From Amanita rubescens (lineage: Eukaryota > Basidiomycota > Agaricomycetes > Agaricales > Amanitaceae): a stretch of 64,000 bases of DNA. A program made the position numbers and the translations under genes. The stretch lies in NCBI GenBank assembly GCA_015039365.1, contig WION01000022.1, forward strand, positions 351,400-415,399, read 5' to 3'. The notes under the pieces are model-generated. The model was not told the origin of the DNA. It saw nothing but the letters and a program-made list of their open reading frames with translations, and ran no database searches. Positions 11,883 to 23,121 of this stretch are shown here, in pieces; within the stretch, counting starts at the first letter, position 1; the number at the start of each line of letters is the position of its first letter.

Positions 11883-12217
11883 CGTGTAGAGCTAGTCAAG
11901 GAGGGTGCCCTGTACAGTAATGACTCGTGAGGTTGCCGTTTAAGACTTAACTTAATATACCGCATAAGATCAAATACAGTAGGAGAACATGGTTAAAATG
12001 GGAGCCGCGGGGATTATATCGCCGGTGATTGATCCCAGCGATACTAGTAGCTACTATAGTAGTTTCTTTTCAATATCCGACTCGAGCCTTTGCCAAGCAA
12101 TTTATACGGGAGAAGATCAATCAAAATTAATTATTGCGCAAAACCGTTCCGGACATACCTGTTGTCTCCCATGACGGTCGAAAATAGGGCAACTGACTAA
12201 TCTGGACTCACACCATC
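11883..12217. promoter_or_regulatory. Divergent promoter, kinase / glutaredoxin
   Basis: A 335-base gap separates the start codons of the kinase (minus) and the glutaredoxin (plus), so both promoters must share it. A nearly perfect 10-base pair, ACTAGTAGCTACTATAGTAG, lies near 12043-12062. No TATA element is convincing. Confidence 0.4.
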
Positions 12218-12984
12218 ATGACCACCACACCAGAGAACTTGGTCAGCATCACCTCCACCTCCCAATTCCAAGAACTCCTCTCAAAGGACCTCAACCGCGT
12301 CTCTCTCATCAACTTTTGGGTTCCTTGGGCCGAGCAATGTACGACGATGAACGAAATCGTGTTAGAGCTCGCCAAAAAATATCCGACAGTTTTGGTGTTA
12401 CAGGTACGTCACCTCAGCCTATTCCTTTCACGTTTACCTTCGTCTAAATCTGTTCGGGCCGTAGGTGGAAGCTGAGGCTCTATCTGACATTGCGGAGTCT
12501 TTTGATATTGAGGCTGTACCATCCTTCATCATCCTCCGCGGACACACCCTCCTCGACCGAATTAACGGTGCTGACGCCACGGCACTCACTGGGGCTCTCA
12601 CAAAACATGTAGGAGCCCATAACACCGAGGATGCACTCCAGAACCGGCTCAACGCACTCGTGAACCAATCCAAAGTCGTTCTGTTCATGAAAGGAAGCCC
12701 CGACACTCCGAGATGTGGATTCTCGCGAACAATGGTGGGACTGTTGCGAGATCAAAAAGTAGATTTCACGCATTTTGATATATTGACGGATGATAGTGTT
12801 AGACAGGGTAAGCTATCCTATAATTCATGTTCCTTCTAGTGTAATGTTGCGATGTCTAGGTCTGAAGAAACTGAACGACTGGCCGACATATCCTCAACTT
12901 ATCATCAAGGGTGAGTTTGTGGGGGGACTTGACGTTACGAAAGAGATGATAAATAATGGAGAGTTGAAGGAGCTTCTGGCGTAA
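12218..12984 (+). CDS. Monothiol glutaredoxin, Grx3/Grx4 type
   Basis: Three exons (12218-12403, 12465-12807, 12860-12984) give 217 residues. The N-terminal thioredoxin-like domain (about 1-105) has a degenerate active site, WAEQC, at residues 37-41 in place of WCGPC. The C-terminal glutaredoxin domain has the monothiol motif CGFS at residues 146-149, preceded by [32 protein letters not shown] follows, which carries the TVP-equivalent and GG motifs for glutathione binding. This Trx-Grx architecture defines cytosolic/nuclear Grx3/4. In fungi these bind a bridging [2Fe-2S] cluster with glutathione, deliver iron-sulfur equivalents and signal iron status to transcription regulators. The junctions are phase-correct. 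It converges on the Tyr-rich gene at 13182. Confidence 0.93.
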
Positions 12985-13014
12985 TGGGTGATCTGTGTAT
13001 CTGATTAGATTATG

Positions 13015-13082
13015 TGATATCCCGATGAAAGATTAGATTAGAATGTAGTGATATCCCGATGAACGATTAGATTAGATTGTAG
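13015..13082. repeat. Tandem repeat, two 34-base units
   Basis: Units at 13015-13048 and 13049-13082 differ at two positions. Each begins TGATATCCCGATGAA and ends TAG. It lies just after the glutaredoxin stop, so it would fall in that gene's 3' UTR. Confidence 0.85.
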
Positions 13083-13181
13083 TGAATCAGGAGAATAAAT
13101 CAAGTGTACAATTTACAATGACATTCGGATTTTGAGTTTAGCCTGGTTGCTTCCCCCGCAGTCGAACCACTACCATTCCAC

Positions 13182-13654
13182 TCACACACCCTCCACGAGC
13201 GTCACACCACCCATACCCAGAATAAATGACCCCTGACTCCTATAACACGAACACCCTTGCGAGTGCGAAACATCGTGATATTCACCAAGCATTGCCTGTT
13301 CCTCCTCTTCGGTGCACGAACAGATGCTCTTCGGATTAGGTTGATTGTAGGTTATGTAACCCTTCGGATCAATGTACCGGGAGCATCCATTCGGGGCTTC
13401 GTAATACGACGAGCCGTCAGGATCCCTGTAATAGGTGCTGCCGTTACTGGGGACGCTCTCAGTCTCAGAAGATGCGGCAGTTGATTAAAAGACGCACTAG
13501 TTGGCGTAGTAATAGCCTGCACCAAAGTTAAGAGTGTAATAAGAGTTGCCCTGTGGGGCGGAGGTGAGACTGAGGTCAGCACATGTCGAAAGCGACGTCT
13601 AGCGCAAACCTTATTATTGACCCCAGCGTTGGTAACAACGTATACTGTGCACAT
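13182..13654 (-). CDS. Small Tyr/Gly-rich repeat protein (copy A)
   Basis: Three exons on the minus strand (13654-13610, 13550-13498, 13446-13182) give about 120 residues. Intron positions and phases are the same as in the paralogues at 17747 and 21565. The core is built of nonapeptides of the form P-[DN]-G-S-x-Y-Y-x-x: NGSTYYRDP, DGSSYYEAP, NGCSRYIDP, KGYITYNQP. Unlike its paralogues this copy has a Cys-containing tail (SICSCTEEEE, GCSCYRSQ). There is no signal peptide and no membrane segment. Function is unknown; similar small Tyr-rich repeat proteins are, as far as I recall, common but uncharacterised in Agaricomycetes. It lies 347 bases downstream of the DUF6534 gene at 14002 on the same strand, an arrangement repeated in the duplicated block. 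Confidence 0.72.
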
Positions 13655-14001
13655 GATGATGGTCTCAAGTCAAGAAGGTGGGTCGACTCGCAAGGAAGAT
13701 GTGAAGACGAAGAAGAGCAATGCCAAGAGGTATTTGTATTTAGCGGAGCATTTGTGTCTATTTGCCTGCGGCGCTTCGTCGCTTCTCCCATAGCGAACTG
13801 CGATCAAGTATATGAACGCCTTACGGTCGGGTTTTTCTGTATCGTGAGACCCCTGCTTTGCCTCGTGAGCGCGGCAAGTCCCCCGGAGCTAACACAATAA
13901 GGATAGATTTTCACGGACACGAAGATACAGCGTTGGGCACATCACGTTCATCACATTGGCGAACAATATCTATGTTGACCTTCACCCCCTGCCGCAAGGC
14001 G

Positions 14002-15871
14002 TTAATAGGGACAATGAAAAATAATACTACTACTCACTTTCTCCTTCGCTCCCATAACTCGGGGCCCTGTTTCTTCACTAGACCAACTGCGGGCGAAATC
14101 TGGTATCCTCGCCTCTATTCTCGCCTCCAAATCATCCGTTTGGGTCGCATGCTGTCTCAGGTGAGTCACGCTATCCTACGTACAGATGACCGATATGCTC
14201 ACTGCCGCTGTGTTTCGTATACTCTTTCTAGCGTTCAACCTGAATGATCGTGTCAGTACGGCTATGACGAGATGAAGCTACCCTAACATTGCAAGATAAC
14301 TGTTGATGTATACTAAGAACCTGTTGAGTTTCGCAACTCCGACAAACAAGACGACCCACATTTGGTTAAAATGAATGTAAGTCCAGCGAAAATAAAGGCA
14401 TTAGGGACTGGCGAATAACTGTCCATAGAGTTTGTAAAACATATTTTTTAAAGTAAAAGAAACTCACTGTAATTACTCCAACAATTGAGCACATGCTACA
14501 AACGTGATTTCTTCACTAAATAAAATCAACCTGAGACGTTGCGTACCTCGTCAAAGCTCCGGAGATGGTAACATAGCGGATGATGGTCCATACCATTGAC
14601 TTCGTCCTTAAATGCTAGCTGTCATCACAATATACACCAAACCAAGGAACCTACTTACTCTGAAAACATGAACGTTCCAGGATAGATCGAATGGCAGATC
14701 GCAACGGCGAGCATGAGATCGTTGGCCATAGCCATTACAAAACAAAAATTGATCGACCACTTGATAACGTCAGAACTTCGTGACATGACCAGGGTCAAGA
14801 CATACGCGATCATCGTGGAGTTGAGAAAATAACATAAAGCTAAACCTGTAGATGGGATCGTCATCCACACATCGTAGAGCTCTAGACATTGTACTTACGC
14901 CTTGACGATAAGGACTGTATAAGTCAGATCGAGCCGATACAAGCGAAGGTAAAGATGAACGTACTAATTCCAGAGGCTATAAAGATCTGAGATCTGAGCG
15001 ACATTGAACGTTCAAAAAGATGTCTCACCGTATCCGGCTGCAAGAACGATGATCTGTCACAGCACTCATTAGCCAAGTAAAGACGTATTTTGAAAGTGCC
15101 GCACCAGGATCCACAGCCAAAGGCGATTTTGACCCTGGCTGACTGGAAGCAAACGTCAATGCGCACATATAGGTTGCATAAAAAACAAAACTTACGGTTC
15201 CAAACCCGCCTAGTGTAGAGACTGGTGAAGAAAACGGATTAGTAGCCATCGTGCGCAACAAGTTAATCCGAAACGCACGTTTGAACTGCCAAAACGATGA
15301 TTACCTACCCTAAATTTAAAACTACAAGTTACACACAATATAGTCGGACGCACAGTGATAGTTATCTGTACCTATGTGCAGCATAAGTCAAGTAATACCC
15401 AGATGCCAAAAATCCTCACTCTATAAGACCTGGAAGATTTTGCGTTTGCATGGAAAGATTTCGAGTTCGAGACATGGCACCCACCAAGGAACGAGGTTGA
15501 GAGCCGCATAGTTTCCAAATGAATCAACTAGGCTTTGCCATACGTCGACGATGGCGAAAACCATGTGGAGTGTGTCAAGAAACCTTGTCATTCCTTCAGT
15601 CATCGCCCACACTATAGGTACACCTTGTCCATACCAAAGAATAACAACCACAGACTTCAGAAACAACGAGTCTTCTTTATAATTCTTGAGATAGAAGTAT
15701 ATTTGAAGATTTGTGATGCCGAAAAGCCTAAACACATAATGAGTGTACAGTGAGTGTTTAATGTACAGTTGATACGCACATGGCTGATCCCATTCCACCC
15801 AGATACAGTGCACCTAGTATGGAACCTAGGTCAGGGGAAACGGGCATTGGTGCGGGTGTTGTTGTTGCCAT
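14002..15871 (-). CDS. DUF6534-type seven-transmembrane protein (2)
   Basis: The ATG is at 15871 and the stop at 14002, with many short exons. Readable parts are MPVSPDLGSILGALYLGGMG, LFGITNLQIYFYLKNYKED, FLDTLHMVFAIVDVWQSLV, DSFGNYAALNLVPW, YTRRVWNLSQGQNRLWLWIL and IIVLAAGY. A hydrophilic C-terminal exon contains THATQTDDLEAR-like and SWSSEETGPR sequence. Most junctions have canonical GTRNGT donors. The order of motifs is that of DUF6534 membrane proteins of Agaricomycetes (role unknown). The gene is paralogous over its full length, introns included, to the one at 18651-20533. The start MATTTPAPMPVSPD fits the family. A few small middle exons could not be fixed with certainty, so an internal lesion cannot be excluded. 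Confidence 0.65.
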
Positions 15872-17746
15872 TTCGTAATCTTTAATGTAAATGCTTTCTC
15901 AAAAGACAATTAGGTAGTGAGTACTCTTCAACACGGCCGTCATATATACTTAAGGGTGAAACAGGGATTGTCAGATACTAGGCCAGTGCAGAGTAAGTTG
16001 ATCTTACATTATTGTTGGTATTGGCGGTGTGTCGTTACGCTCGTCACAGGCGAATGTTGGAGGCTGAGTATGCCTGTGAGTCAGTGACCGGTCGACCGGT
16101 GATCTGTCATTTAGGCGTCTCCAGGGCATGTTTCTAATACTACGATTACCTGTTCCGATGCTGTGTGTAGATCACTAATGCTCACTCTCGAAGTTGCTTA
16201 GCAACAGAGGTGTTGCCATAAGCTAATTTCGCCGCAATTATGACCATGAAAGCCTCGAATTACAAAGAACAGCACTTTGTGGAAGCGGAGCCAGAGCCCC
16301 GACCGGTGGCACCATTTTGGGACGATATGGACTGTCTGTTTCTGGATCGGGCTCTTTACGGCTCGGATCTACTAGGACGCCCCGAGGTTGTCGGGGGTCT
16401 CAAAGTGCTGTCAATGTCATCAGAACTGATTGACGTTAGACTAAAAAGTCCAGGTATGTCCAGAAACAATAAAGCCGATTTATTTCCGTCTGAACGAACG
16501 TCGGCGGTTAGTCGGACATAGAGGTATGCTCGTTTTCCTGCTTGGATACCAGTCCTATCGGTCAGTTACGATGCGTGCTAGTGGAACTTGGTGTCGCCAT
16601 AGACTTGAGCTGGGAGTCGAAAAGGGAAATATAAAGTTGAAGCGTGTCTCCCGTTGGGCGGACGGGCTTATTTTTTCGCTATACCGCCAGAAAAGCAATT
16701 TATTAACTTGTTCCTTTTCGAATCAGGTTGCAATTGCGCCCAAGAGATGAAGAATCACCTTATGTCGTCGGTTATTGCAGTGCCGACGCCAGCTCTTCAA
16801 CCAATCGATTTTCCGTATGCATACTTGACGTCGCTTCTTGCCCGCCCTGACTAGCCAAAAAGAAGCCAGGCACATCTGTTTCTCGTAGTCAGCTGCTTGT
16901 ACTTTTCCGTGGGTCGTTTATGAGTAGACCAGCAAGTCGTCATCACGCTTTCCGAGCCCGGACTGGATTTTAGTCTTCCTGAATTCCTGTCCACCGGTTG
17001 CGCTTAACCGATTCCGTGAGCTCGTGTGGAATTCACCTTTTCTCTCGTCCCTTCTCCACTTTGAAGATTTCGAGACGCCCTATCTTCAAAAAGAAAGATT
17101 TCGATCTGCCGCGCGCTCGCGCATATGCGCTCCGAAATAAGTCTCTTGCGTTGTCTCTTCCTTTTATGTGTGAGAAGCCAAGCATTGTAAGTGGGTGTGC
17201 GCGCAACGCGTTTATGCTTCGTGATCGATTGATCATTGATGAACACTTCCTTCATCCCGACTCCAACGGCGTCAGAGGTTCCCACGCTGTCTATTGACAC
17301 AATTATGCATGAAACCGCTGTTTCCTCATGGAGAGAGCAGCACATCTGAGCGGTACCGTGACGTACCTGTCAGTCTATGAGTTATACATTCAAATAAACT
17401 ATCAGTCCTTTTAGGGGTTCCCTGATTCGATCTCCCAAGCTAGGGATAGCGTTCGGGCCATGCAATATGCATTACGATATGCACGACATACACGAGCAAG
17501 CGTGCGGGTAACCCGGTGGCTGACTGATACCCCGTCTTATGTTGCGTATGCGATATAGTATCATTGGAGATAGTTTGGTTCACAATGGTCATTTTCAGTT
17601 ACGTCGGATCTTTGGCCCGGACTTCTTGCGCAGTCGAATATCCATCTCACACGCTATCCATGGATGTGACAATCCACATTCTTAATAACCATGGATGAAA
17701 TCCTTCCGATATGAATGCCTAGCCACACATGCGAGGCTTTACATCT
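15872..17746. other. Intergenic region with an unrecognised open frame
   Basis: From 15872 to about 16200 is promoter sequence that matches the region upstream of the second DUF6534 copy (shared CGGCCGTCATATATACT and a GGCGGTGTG...CGCTC block). At 16240-16521 a 93-residue plus-strand frame begins MTMKASNYKEQHFVEAEP and is followed by a possible donor, CCAGGTATGTCC. I do not recognise it and see no clear second exon. The remainder, 16550-17740, holds only short frames. It separates the two copies of the segmental duplication. Confidence 0.35.
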
Positions 17747-18181
17747 TCAATCCACATCTACTGTTTCCTCCGCTCCTGAGGCTTCAGGGCACGGAGACGA
17801 AGACGGCGCCGGAGCCTGGGACGACTCGGAAGACGTGTTCTTCTCCCTGCTCTTTGAACTCGATTGCTTATAGGACTTTCTAACGTCACCGTTTGCCGCG
17901 GTGTACTTAGTAAACCCTCTCCCGGAGTTATAATACGTCGAGCCGTCGGGATTCTTGTAATAGTAGCTCCCATCACTGGGGACGCATGAATCAGCTACAA
18001 GCGCTGCACTCGAGAGAAGGCGGACCTGTTGGAGTAGCAATAACCACTACCTTTCTTACCGTCGTCGAGAGTGAACCAGTTGTTGCCCTGTAGTGTATGG
18101 GGTGTCAGCGATGTCAGCGCTAGTGGAGCTCAAACTGCGGACCTTCTCATTAGTTCCAGCGGCGGCCAAATTGTTGCCCAT
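17747..18181 (-). CDS. Small Tyr/Gly-rich repeat protein (copy B)
   Basis: Three exons (18181-18143, 18087-18026, 17975-17747) give 109 residues, all in phase. It begins MGNNLAAAGTNEK, then GNNWFTLDDGKKGSGYCYSN. Nonapeptide units follow (SDGSYYYKN, PDGSTYYNS, GRGFTKYTA, ANGDVRKSY), then a Ser/Lys tail and an acidic end, EETVDVD. It shares start region, intron positions and repeat register with the copies at 13182 and 21565. No signal peptide or membrane helix is seen and the function is unknown. It sits 470 bases downstream of the DUF6534 gene at 18651 on the same strand, mirroring copy A. Confidence 0.75.
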
Positions 18182-18650
18182 GACAATGGTGTGGTCTCAA
18201 ATCAAGAGGATGGGTTGTAACAGAAATACAGGAGGGGATTGAGGCTAACAGAGCATTTATATCGTGCAGGAAGCTTCTGCTGCGCAAGCTTAGTTATGAT
18301 TGGAGAGATGTTCCATATTCCTGGGTCGAGTTTAGGAGCAATCGCATCGCATGTGGGTAAGGAAGCGGACTGCGGATCAGGCAACCAGGAATATAGTAGC
18401 TGATGGAACCCAATTACGATCGGGAATCCCGTGCTGCGAGACTACTCTAGAACATGTTCGACACCAGCAGATCTCCGGATCTCAAGATACATTTTTATCT
18501 GCTGTCGCGTAAACGTCGGCGGCGGCGGGAAATCTCACTGAGACTTAAAGCAGAAAAGATTTTATTTTCATGGATCACAAGCATGCGACACGGCTTCGTC
18601 ATTTTGACGACCAATAATTATAATGCCTTTAATTTCCTCCTTTTCAGAGG

Positions 18651-20533
18651 TCAGTCTAAGATAAAGGAAGTCAAACTACTAGCACTCACTCTTTCTCTCG
18701 CGCTACTAACGTCGGGCTCTGTTTCTTCACTGGGTGCCCAGCTGCGGAATTCTAGTTTACTCGCCTCCAAGTCAATCATATGCGCAGCGTTCTGTGTCCA
18801 GATGAGTCTACGCCATTCTACATGCAGAATATTAACATGCTTACCGCCCCTCTATTACGTATACTTTTTCTAGCGTTCAACCTGGATGATTGAGTGAGTA
18901 TAGCTGCGAAGAGGTAATTGAACGACATTAACATTGCAAGATAACTGTTGATATACACTGGAAACCAAATGAGTTTTTCGCGCAATGAGGGCAACGAGAT
19001 GGCTCACGTTTAGTCACCACGAAGGAGATTCCAACGAAATAAAAACTTTTCGGCAGGACGAATAACTGACCCTGATAAACTCGCAGGATAAAGTTGAAAG
19101 TAAAAAAAAACCCACTGTAATCAATCCAGCAATAGGAGCACATGCTACGAACCATGATTTAGGCACTGAAGGAATCCAACCTGACATGTAGCGTACCTTG
19201 TCAAAGCTCCCGAGATAATGACGTAACGGATAATGGTCCACGCCATGGACTTTGTCCTTGAACGAAAGTCATCTCACGACACTCTCAATTCAAAGAAGCT
19301 TCTCACTCTTCAAACATCGTCGTTTCAGGACAGATGAAGTGACAGATCGCGACAGCTATCATGACGTCGTTGAACGTAGCCATACCAAAGGAGAAATAGA
19401 TCGACCACTTGAATGCACGATTAATTGCGGGTTCGTGAGGCGATGAGAATCAAGACGTACGCGAACACGCTGGATTTGAGAAAATAAAACAAGATCAAAC
19501 CTATTGATAGTATTGTTATTCGTGCGTCGTAGAAACCCTAAATTTTGTCCTTACGACTCGTAAATGAGACCTGTGCACATTGAGATCAAGCAGACACTTG
19601 AAAGGTTTAGTTGGACATACTGATTCCGGAGGCTACGCAGAACAAATATCAGAGCGACGTTAAATGTTTGAGCAGATGTCTTACCATAGCCGCCCACGAG
19701 AATGATAATCTGTCATACAGTCAGGTCACGAACCACGGAAATTGGGATATCACTGTACCAGGATCCAAGGCCAAAGGCGATTTTGTTCCCCGCTTACTAA
19801 CGACACGTGTTCATGTACAGAGAATAGTCGATATTCAAAACTCACGTTTCCAAACCCGCCTGGTGTAGAGACTAGAAAAAGAATTAATGACCGTTGCACA
19901 TGACATGGCGCCAAACAGACGTACCTCTGGACCGACAGAATAATGATTACCTATGGGTTTATAAGTAAATGGAGATTTAGCATAGTTGCGGCATGGTTGC
20001 ACGTACCCCGATTGTTGTCTGCACCTGTATGCAAGATAAGCTCAACACCGGGTGCTACCTGATGCCAAAATCGACTTACTCTATAAGACCTGCGAGGATT
20101 TGCGTTCGTCCAGAAGATATAGAAGTCTCGGGGAAAGGCACGCACCAAGTGACAAAATCGAGAGATAGATAGTTTCCAAAAGAATAAATTAGTGTATGCC
20201 ATATGAGGGCAATGGTAGCGGCCATGTGAAGGGCGTCTAGAAGCCTTTCCTTTCCTTCAGTTGTCGCTCATGCCGTACGTGTGTATTCTCGTACCCAAGG
20301 AAAAAAATCGTAAATTTTGAAAATAAACCATCTTCTCTATAATTGCGGAAATAAAAATAAACTTGAAGAATCGTGACGCCGAAGAGACTACGTGCGTAAT
20401 GACAGTAAGTCCAAGATAGAATGATTTTTTATGGGATTGACACATACATAGCTGCTCCCATTCCGCCAAGATACATGGAGCCGAGTATGGCTCCCAGATC
20501 AGTAAGAGCGGGCATTGGAATCGTTGATGCCAT
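18651..20533 (-). CDS. DUF6534-type seven-transmembrane protein (3)
   Basis: The ATG is at 20533 and the TGA at 18651. Exons align one by one with the copy at 14002-15871. Segments are MPALTDLG, LGSMYLGGMGAAM, LFGVTILQVYFYFRNYRED, LLDALHMAATIALIWH, YSFGNYLSLDFVTW, YTRRVWKLSG and IIILVGGY. The C-terminal exon carries NAAHMIDLEASKLEFRSW and PSEETEPDV. Splice donors are mostly GTRNGT, including GTATGT after the first exon and GTACGA after the third. The family is the uncharacterised DUF6534 7TM group. This is the second member of a segmental duplication that also contains the Tyr-rich gene downstream. Small middle exons are not all certain. Confidence 0.65.
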
Positions 20534-21564
20534 TCTCTTGACTAATATTATTCGATTTTTGAAAGGACAACAGCTGTAGAGGGCAAAAGTTCTTTAACAT
20601 GGCCGTCATATATACTGAAACAAATAAGCATGGCAGAGAAAAATTACTTGCGGCATTATTCCGAGGTTGGCGGTGTGTTCGTTGCGCTCATCACTGGCGG
20701 TCACTTGGGCATGTCCTGCGGTAGCGTCACTGTTAGCTAGATTGCTGTGTGCAGATCAATTTGTGCCCCATAGCAACGGGACCATGACCTGACAGGACCT
20801 GACAGGGTCTGCGGACCCGTCCGTTTCAGACTTTCAGGGTAGGAATCCTTACGGATCCCTTTTGTGATTGGCTGGGTCTGACGTCCAGCAAGGCACAGTT
20901 GATAACGTTGATCGCCGTCTAAATTTCGACGTCAACCTACGTCAACCAGTCAACACTGCCACTGTAAATAAAAGCGACATCTTCTCTACCATCATAAAGG
21001 TGAGTTTGTCGGTCTTGTGAAGATGTGGTCTGCAGAGTTGATAACGTTGACAGGTGTCGTTTGCACAATGTGTTGATTAGATAGATGATCCACATCATCT
21101 TAATCGCACCCTCCGGTTATTTGAAATCTCGCCATTCAAATATTCATTTCCGAAGCTTGAAGCTGCTCGTTCACCACGCCGTTCTTCAAGTGGAAACCTT
21201 AAACACTGATTACGAAGAGACCTATGTATACAGAGTCAATATCCCTCTCCAATCTGTCATTTGTCCTGTAACAATCACCGATTGGCAATCTGCGCTCATG
21301 GCGTGCACGATCATGAAGATGCTGACCAGAATCGAGGAGCTCACGCCGCGAACGCGTGATGATTGGTACTGGTCACAGCGCAACACGACCACATTCTTCA
21401 AACACATCATTATTATTTTTATGCCATTCATAACAGTGACAAAAAGTATCAATGCAAAGAAGGGAGGACATGCATGCAAACCCCAACACCCCTAGACTGG
21501 TGGCTATATGCGCGTGTCAGAAAACGCGGCAAGCACGTGTTAGATAACACATACCTAGGATCCA
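20534..21564. other. Intergenic region, no gene seen
   Basis: From 20534 to about 20770 is the duplicated promoter of the DUF6534 gene, matching 15880-16200. A 136-residue plus-strand frame at 21085-21495 lacks recognisable motifs, signal sequence or splice continuation, and an antisense frame overlaps it. A near-palindromic block, GACCTGACAGGACCTGACAG, lies near 20786-20805. I see nothing else. Confidence 0.4.
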
Positions 21565-21899
21565 TTACTTGGAGGAGCTGGAAGACTTGCTAACGTCACC
21601 GCTGGGAGAGGTGTACTGGGAGTACCCAGACCCGCTGTCGTAATAAGTTGAGCCGTTTGGGTTGCTGTAGTAGTAGCTCCCATCACTACTTGCCTGTCTC
21701 AGCCGCAAACTCAAGCACAATTAAAGAGAAGACTTACGAGTTGGAGTAGTGGTAGCCAGAACTGCCATCATAGTCACGGGAGCAGTAGTGGTTGCCCTGC
21801 GGTACGTGGCTTCAGTCTACTCGTATCAAATGTATCATGAACAAGATTACAGACCTGGCTGTTGGTGCCACTGCCATTATAGGTGTAATCTTTGCCCAT
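21565..21899 (-). CDS. Small Tyr/Gly-rich repeat protein (copy C)
   Basis: Three exons (21899-21855, 21796-21738, 21688-21565) give 75 residues: MGKDYTYNGSGTNSQ, then GNHYCSRDYDGSSGYHYSN, then four nonapeptides (SDGSYYYSN, PNGSTYYDS, GSGYSQYTS, PSGDVSKSS) and SSSK. It is the shortest and most regular of the three paralogues, with the same intron phases. There is no signal peptide, no membrane segment and no charged tail. It is not accompanied by a DUF6534 gene. Function is unknown. Confidence 0.78.
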
Positions 21900-22250
21900 G
21901 ACGATAGTGGATCTCAAGTGAGGTAGTTGGTGGGTCGAGAGAGAGAGAGGTAAGGAAGATGAAAGGTCAGACACGCGACTTTATATCCCGTAGAGGGATT
22001 TGTATCTATTTGCCAGTGCCAACTTGATCGGGAGGGACGTTGTGTTCCCGGGCCAACTTTCAGGTCGCGTTTTGATGCCTCTGATTTCATCGTCGCCTAT
22101 GAATATCACTGAAGCTCTGATTGCTGACTCTGGCAGGGAGTAGTGACTCGGAAATAAACGCAAGATGATATATGATCGCGGCTCGTGTGACGTGCGCGTG
22201 ACCAACTTGACCGCCGAACGACGATTCGAACCTATTCTAGTTTCCAGTAA

Positions 22251-22840
22251 GATGGGTGCCCAATCAAGGAAATCCTATCTGAAAATTTCCATCTCCTCTG
22301 CGACAAACCTGGCCAGTTTCCGTGGGCGGTTGGGCAAGAGGTTAGCAGTCGCTGGAGAGTGGTATTCCCTCTGATATCCTGAACGTATTCGAAGTCGCGC
22401 TTTGTCTTACAGAACTTGATCTGCCCATGCGCACAGGACGAATGGTGTTCTCGTGGGCGCAGTTGACGAAGTTCGAACTATTTCCGCCCCTGAAGGATCA
22501 GAGCGACATATTCCGGGAAGTTCTCTCCAATTACAAAATGTGAAGGCGCTACACCTCCGTGTCTACTACCATCTTTCAGGGCATTCTTCCACCTTTTCAG
22601 CTGTGCACCATCCTTTGAAACCACGTTAAGCTATTCTCTTGGTTCACTGCACCTCCCGCCGGAACACCCCAAAATAAACGACGTCGTTCGCGGAATGATA
22701 AGACATTTAGACATGAGATGTTTTCTCTGTCAATCGTTCTTCAGTGTCACATTCCTGCGCTTGACACTAGTCTATCCCGGTGATCAATGCAGCACCCGTG
22801 GTGCTGGAGGCGCTGGCAAACGTGCATTCGTGTTTGTCTG
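22251..22840 (+). pseudogene. F-box pseudogene (decayed tandem copy)
   Basis: The region carries remnants, in order, of the F-box gene just downstream. There is a start like MxAQSR at 22251, FPWAVGQ near 22317, a WAQLTKF equivalent near 22455-22475, a LQNV block near 22530, FSWFTAP near 22633 and an SVNRSS...RLTL...AAPVVLEALANV block near 22725-22830. Frames change repeatedly and large parts are deleted. The sequence just upstream (about 22172-22250) also matches 23013-23121, so the promoter was duplicated with the gene. Confidence 0.72.
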
Positions 22841-23121
22841 CACATATGATGTGATGATCGCGGAGCACTGGTCGTGTTCCACTTTTTTCGGTCGCGATTC
22901 CTTACCTCAGATTCTATTTATCGCTTTCCGAGAAGTGGGTGCTGTGAGCTGTGCTGAAGTGCTGTGGCTAACAGCAGTGATTATAGAAATCGACGTACAG
23001 TTCCAAAGTTATCATGGTTCGTGTGACGTGTGCGTGACTAGCACAGAATGCGGTGCCACAGCTCGCTGTATTCTCGACTGTATTCTCAACCTCCAACGAC
23101 GATTCAAACGATTGCAACAAG

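Noticed and set aside
16240..16521. 93-residue frame possibly starting a spliced gene
   Set aside because: It has an ATG and a possible donor, but no second exon with coding character was found. Kept only as a note in the intergenic entry.
21085..21495. 136-residue plus-strand open frame
   Set aside because: No motif, no signal sequence, an overlapping antisense frame of similar length, and composition like the surrounding intergenic DNA.
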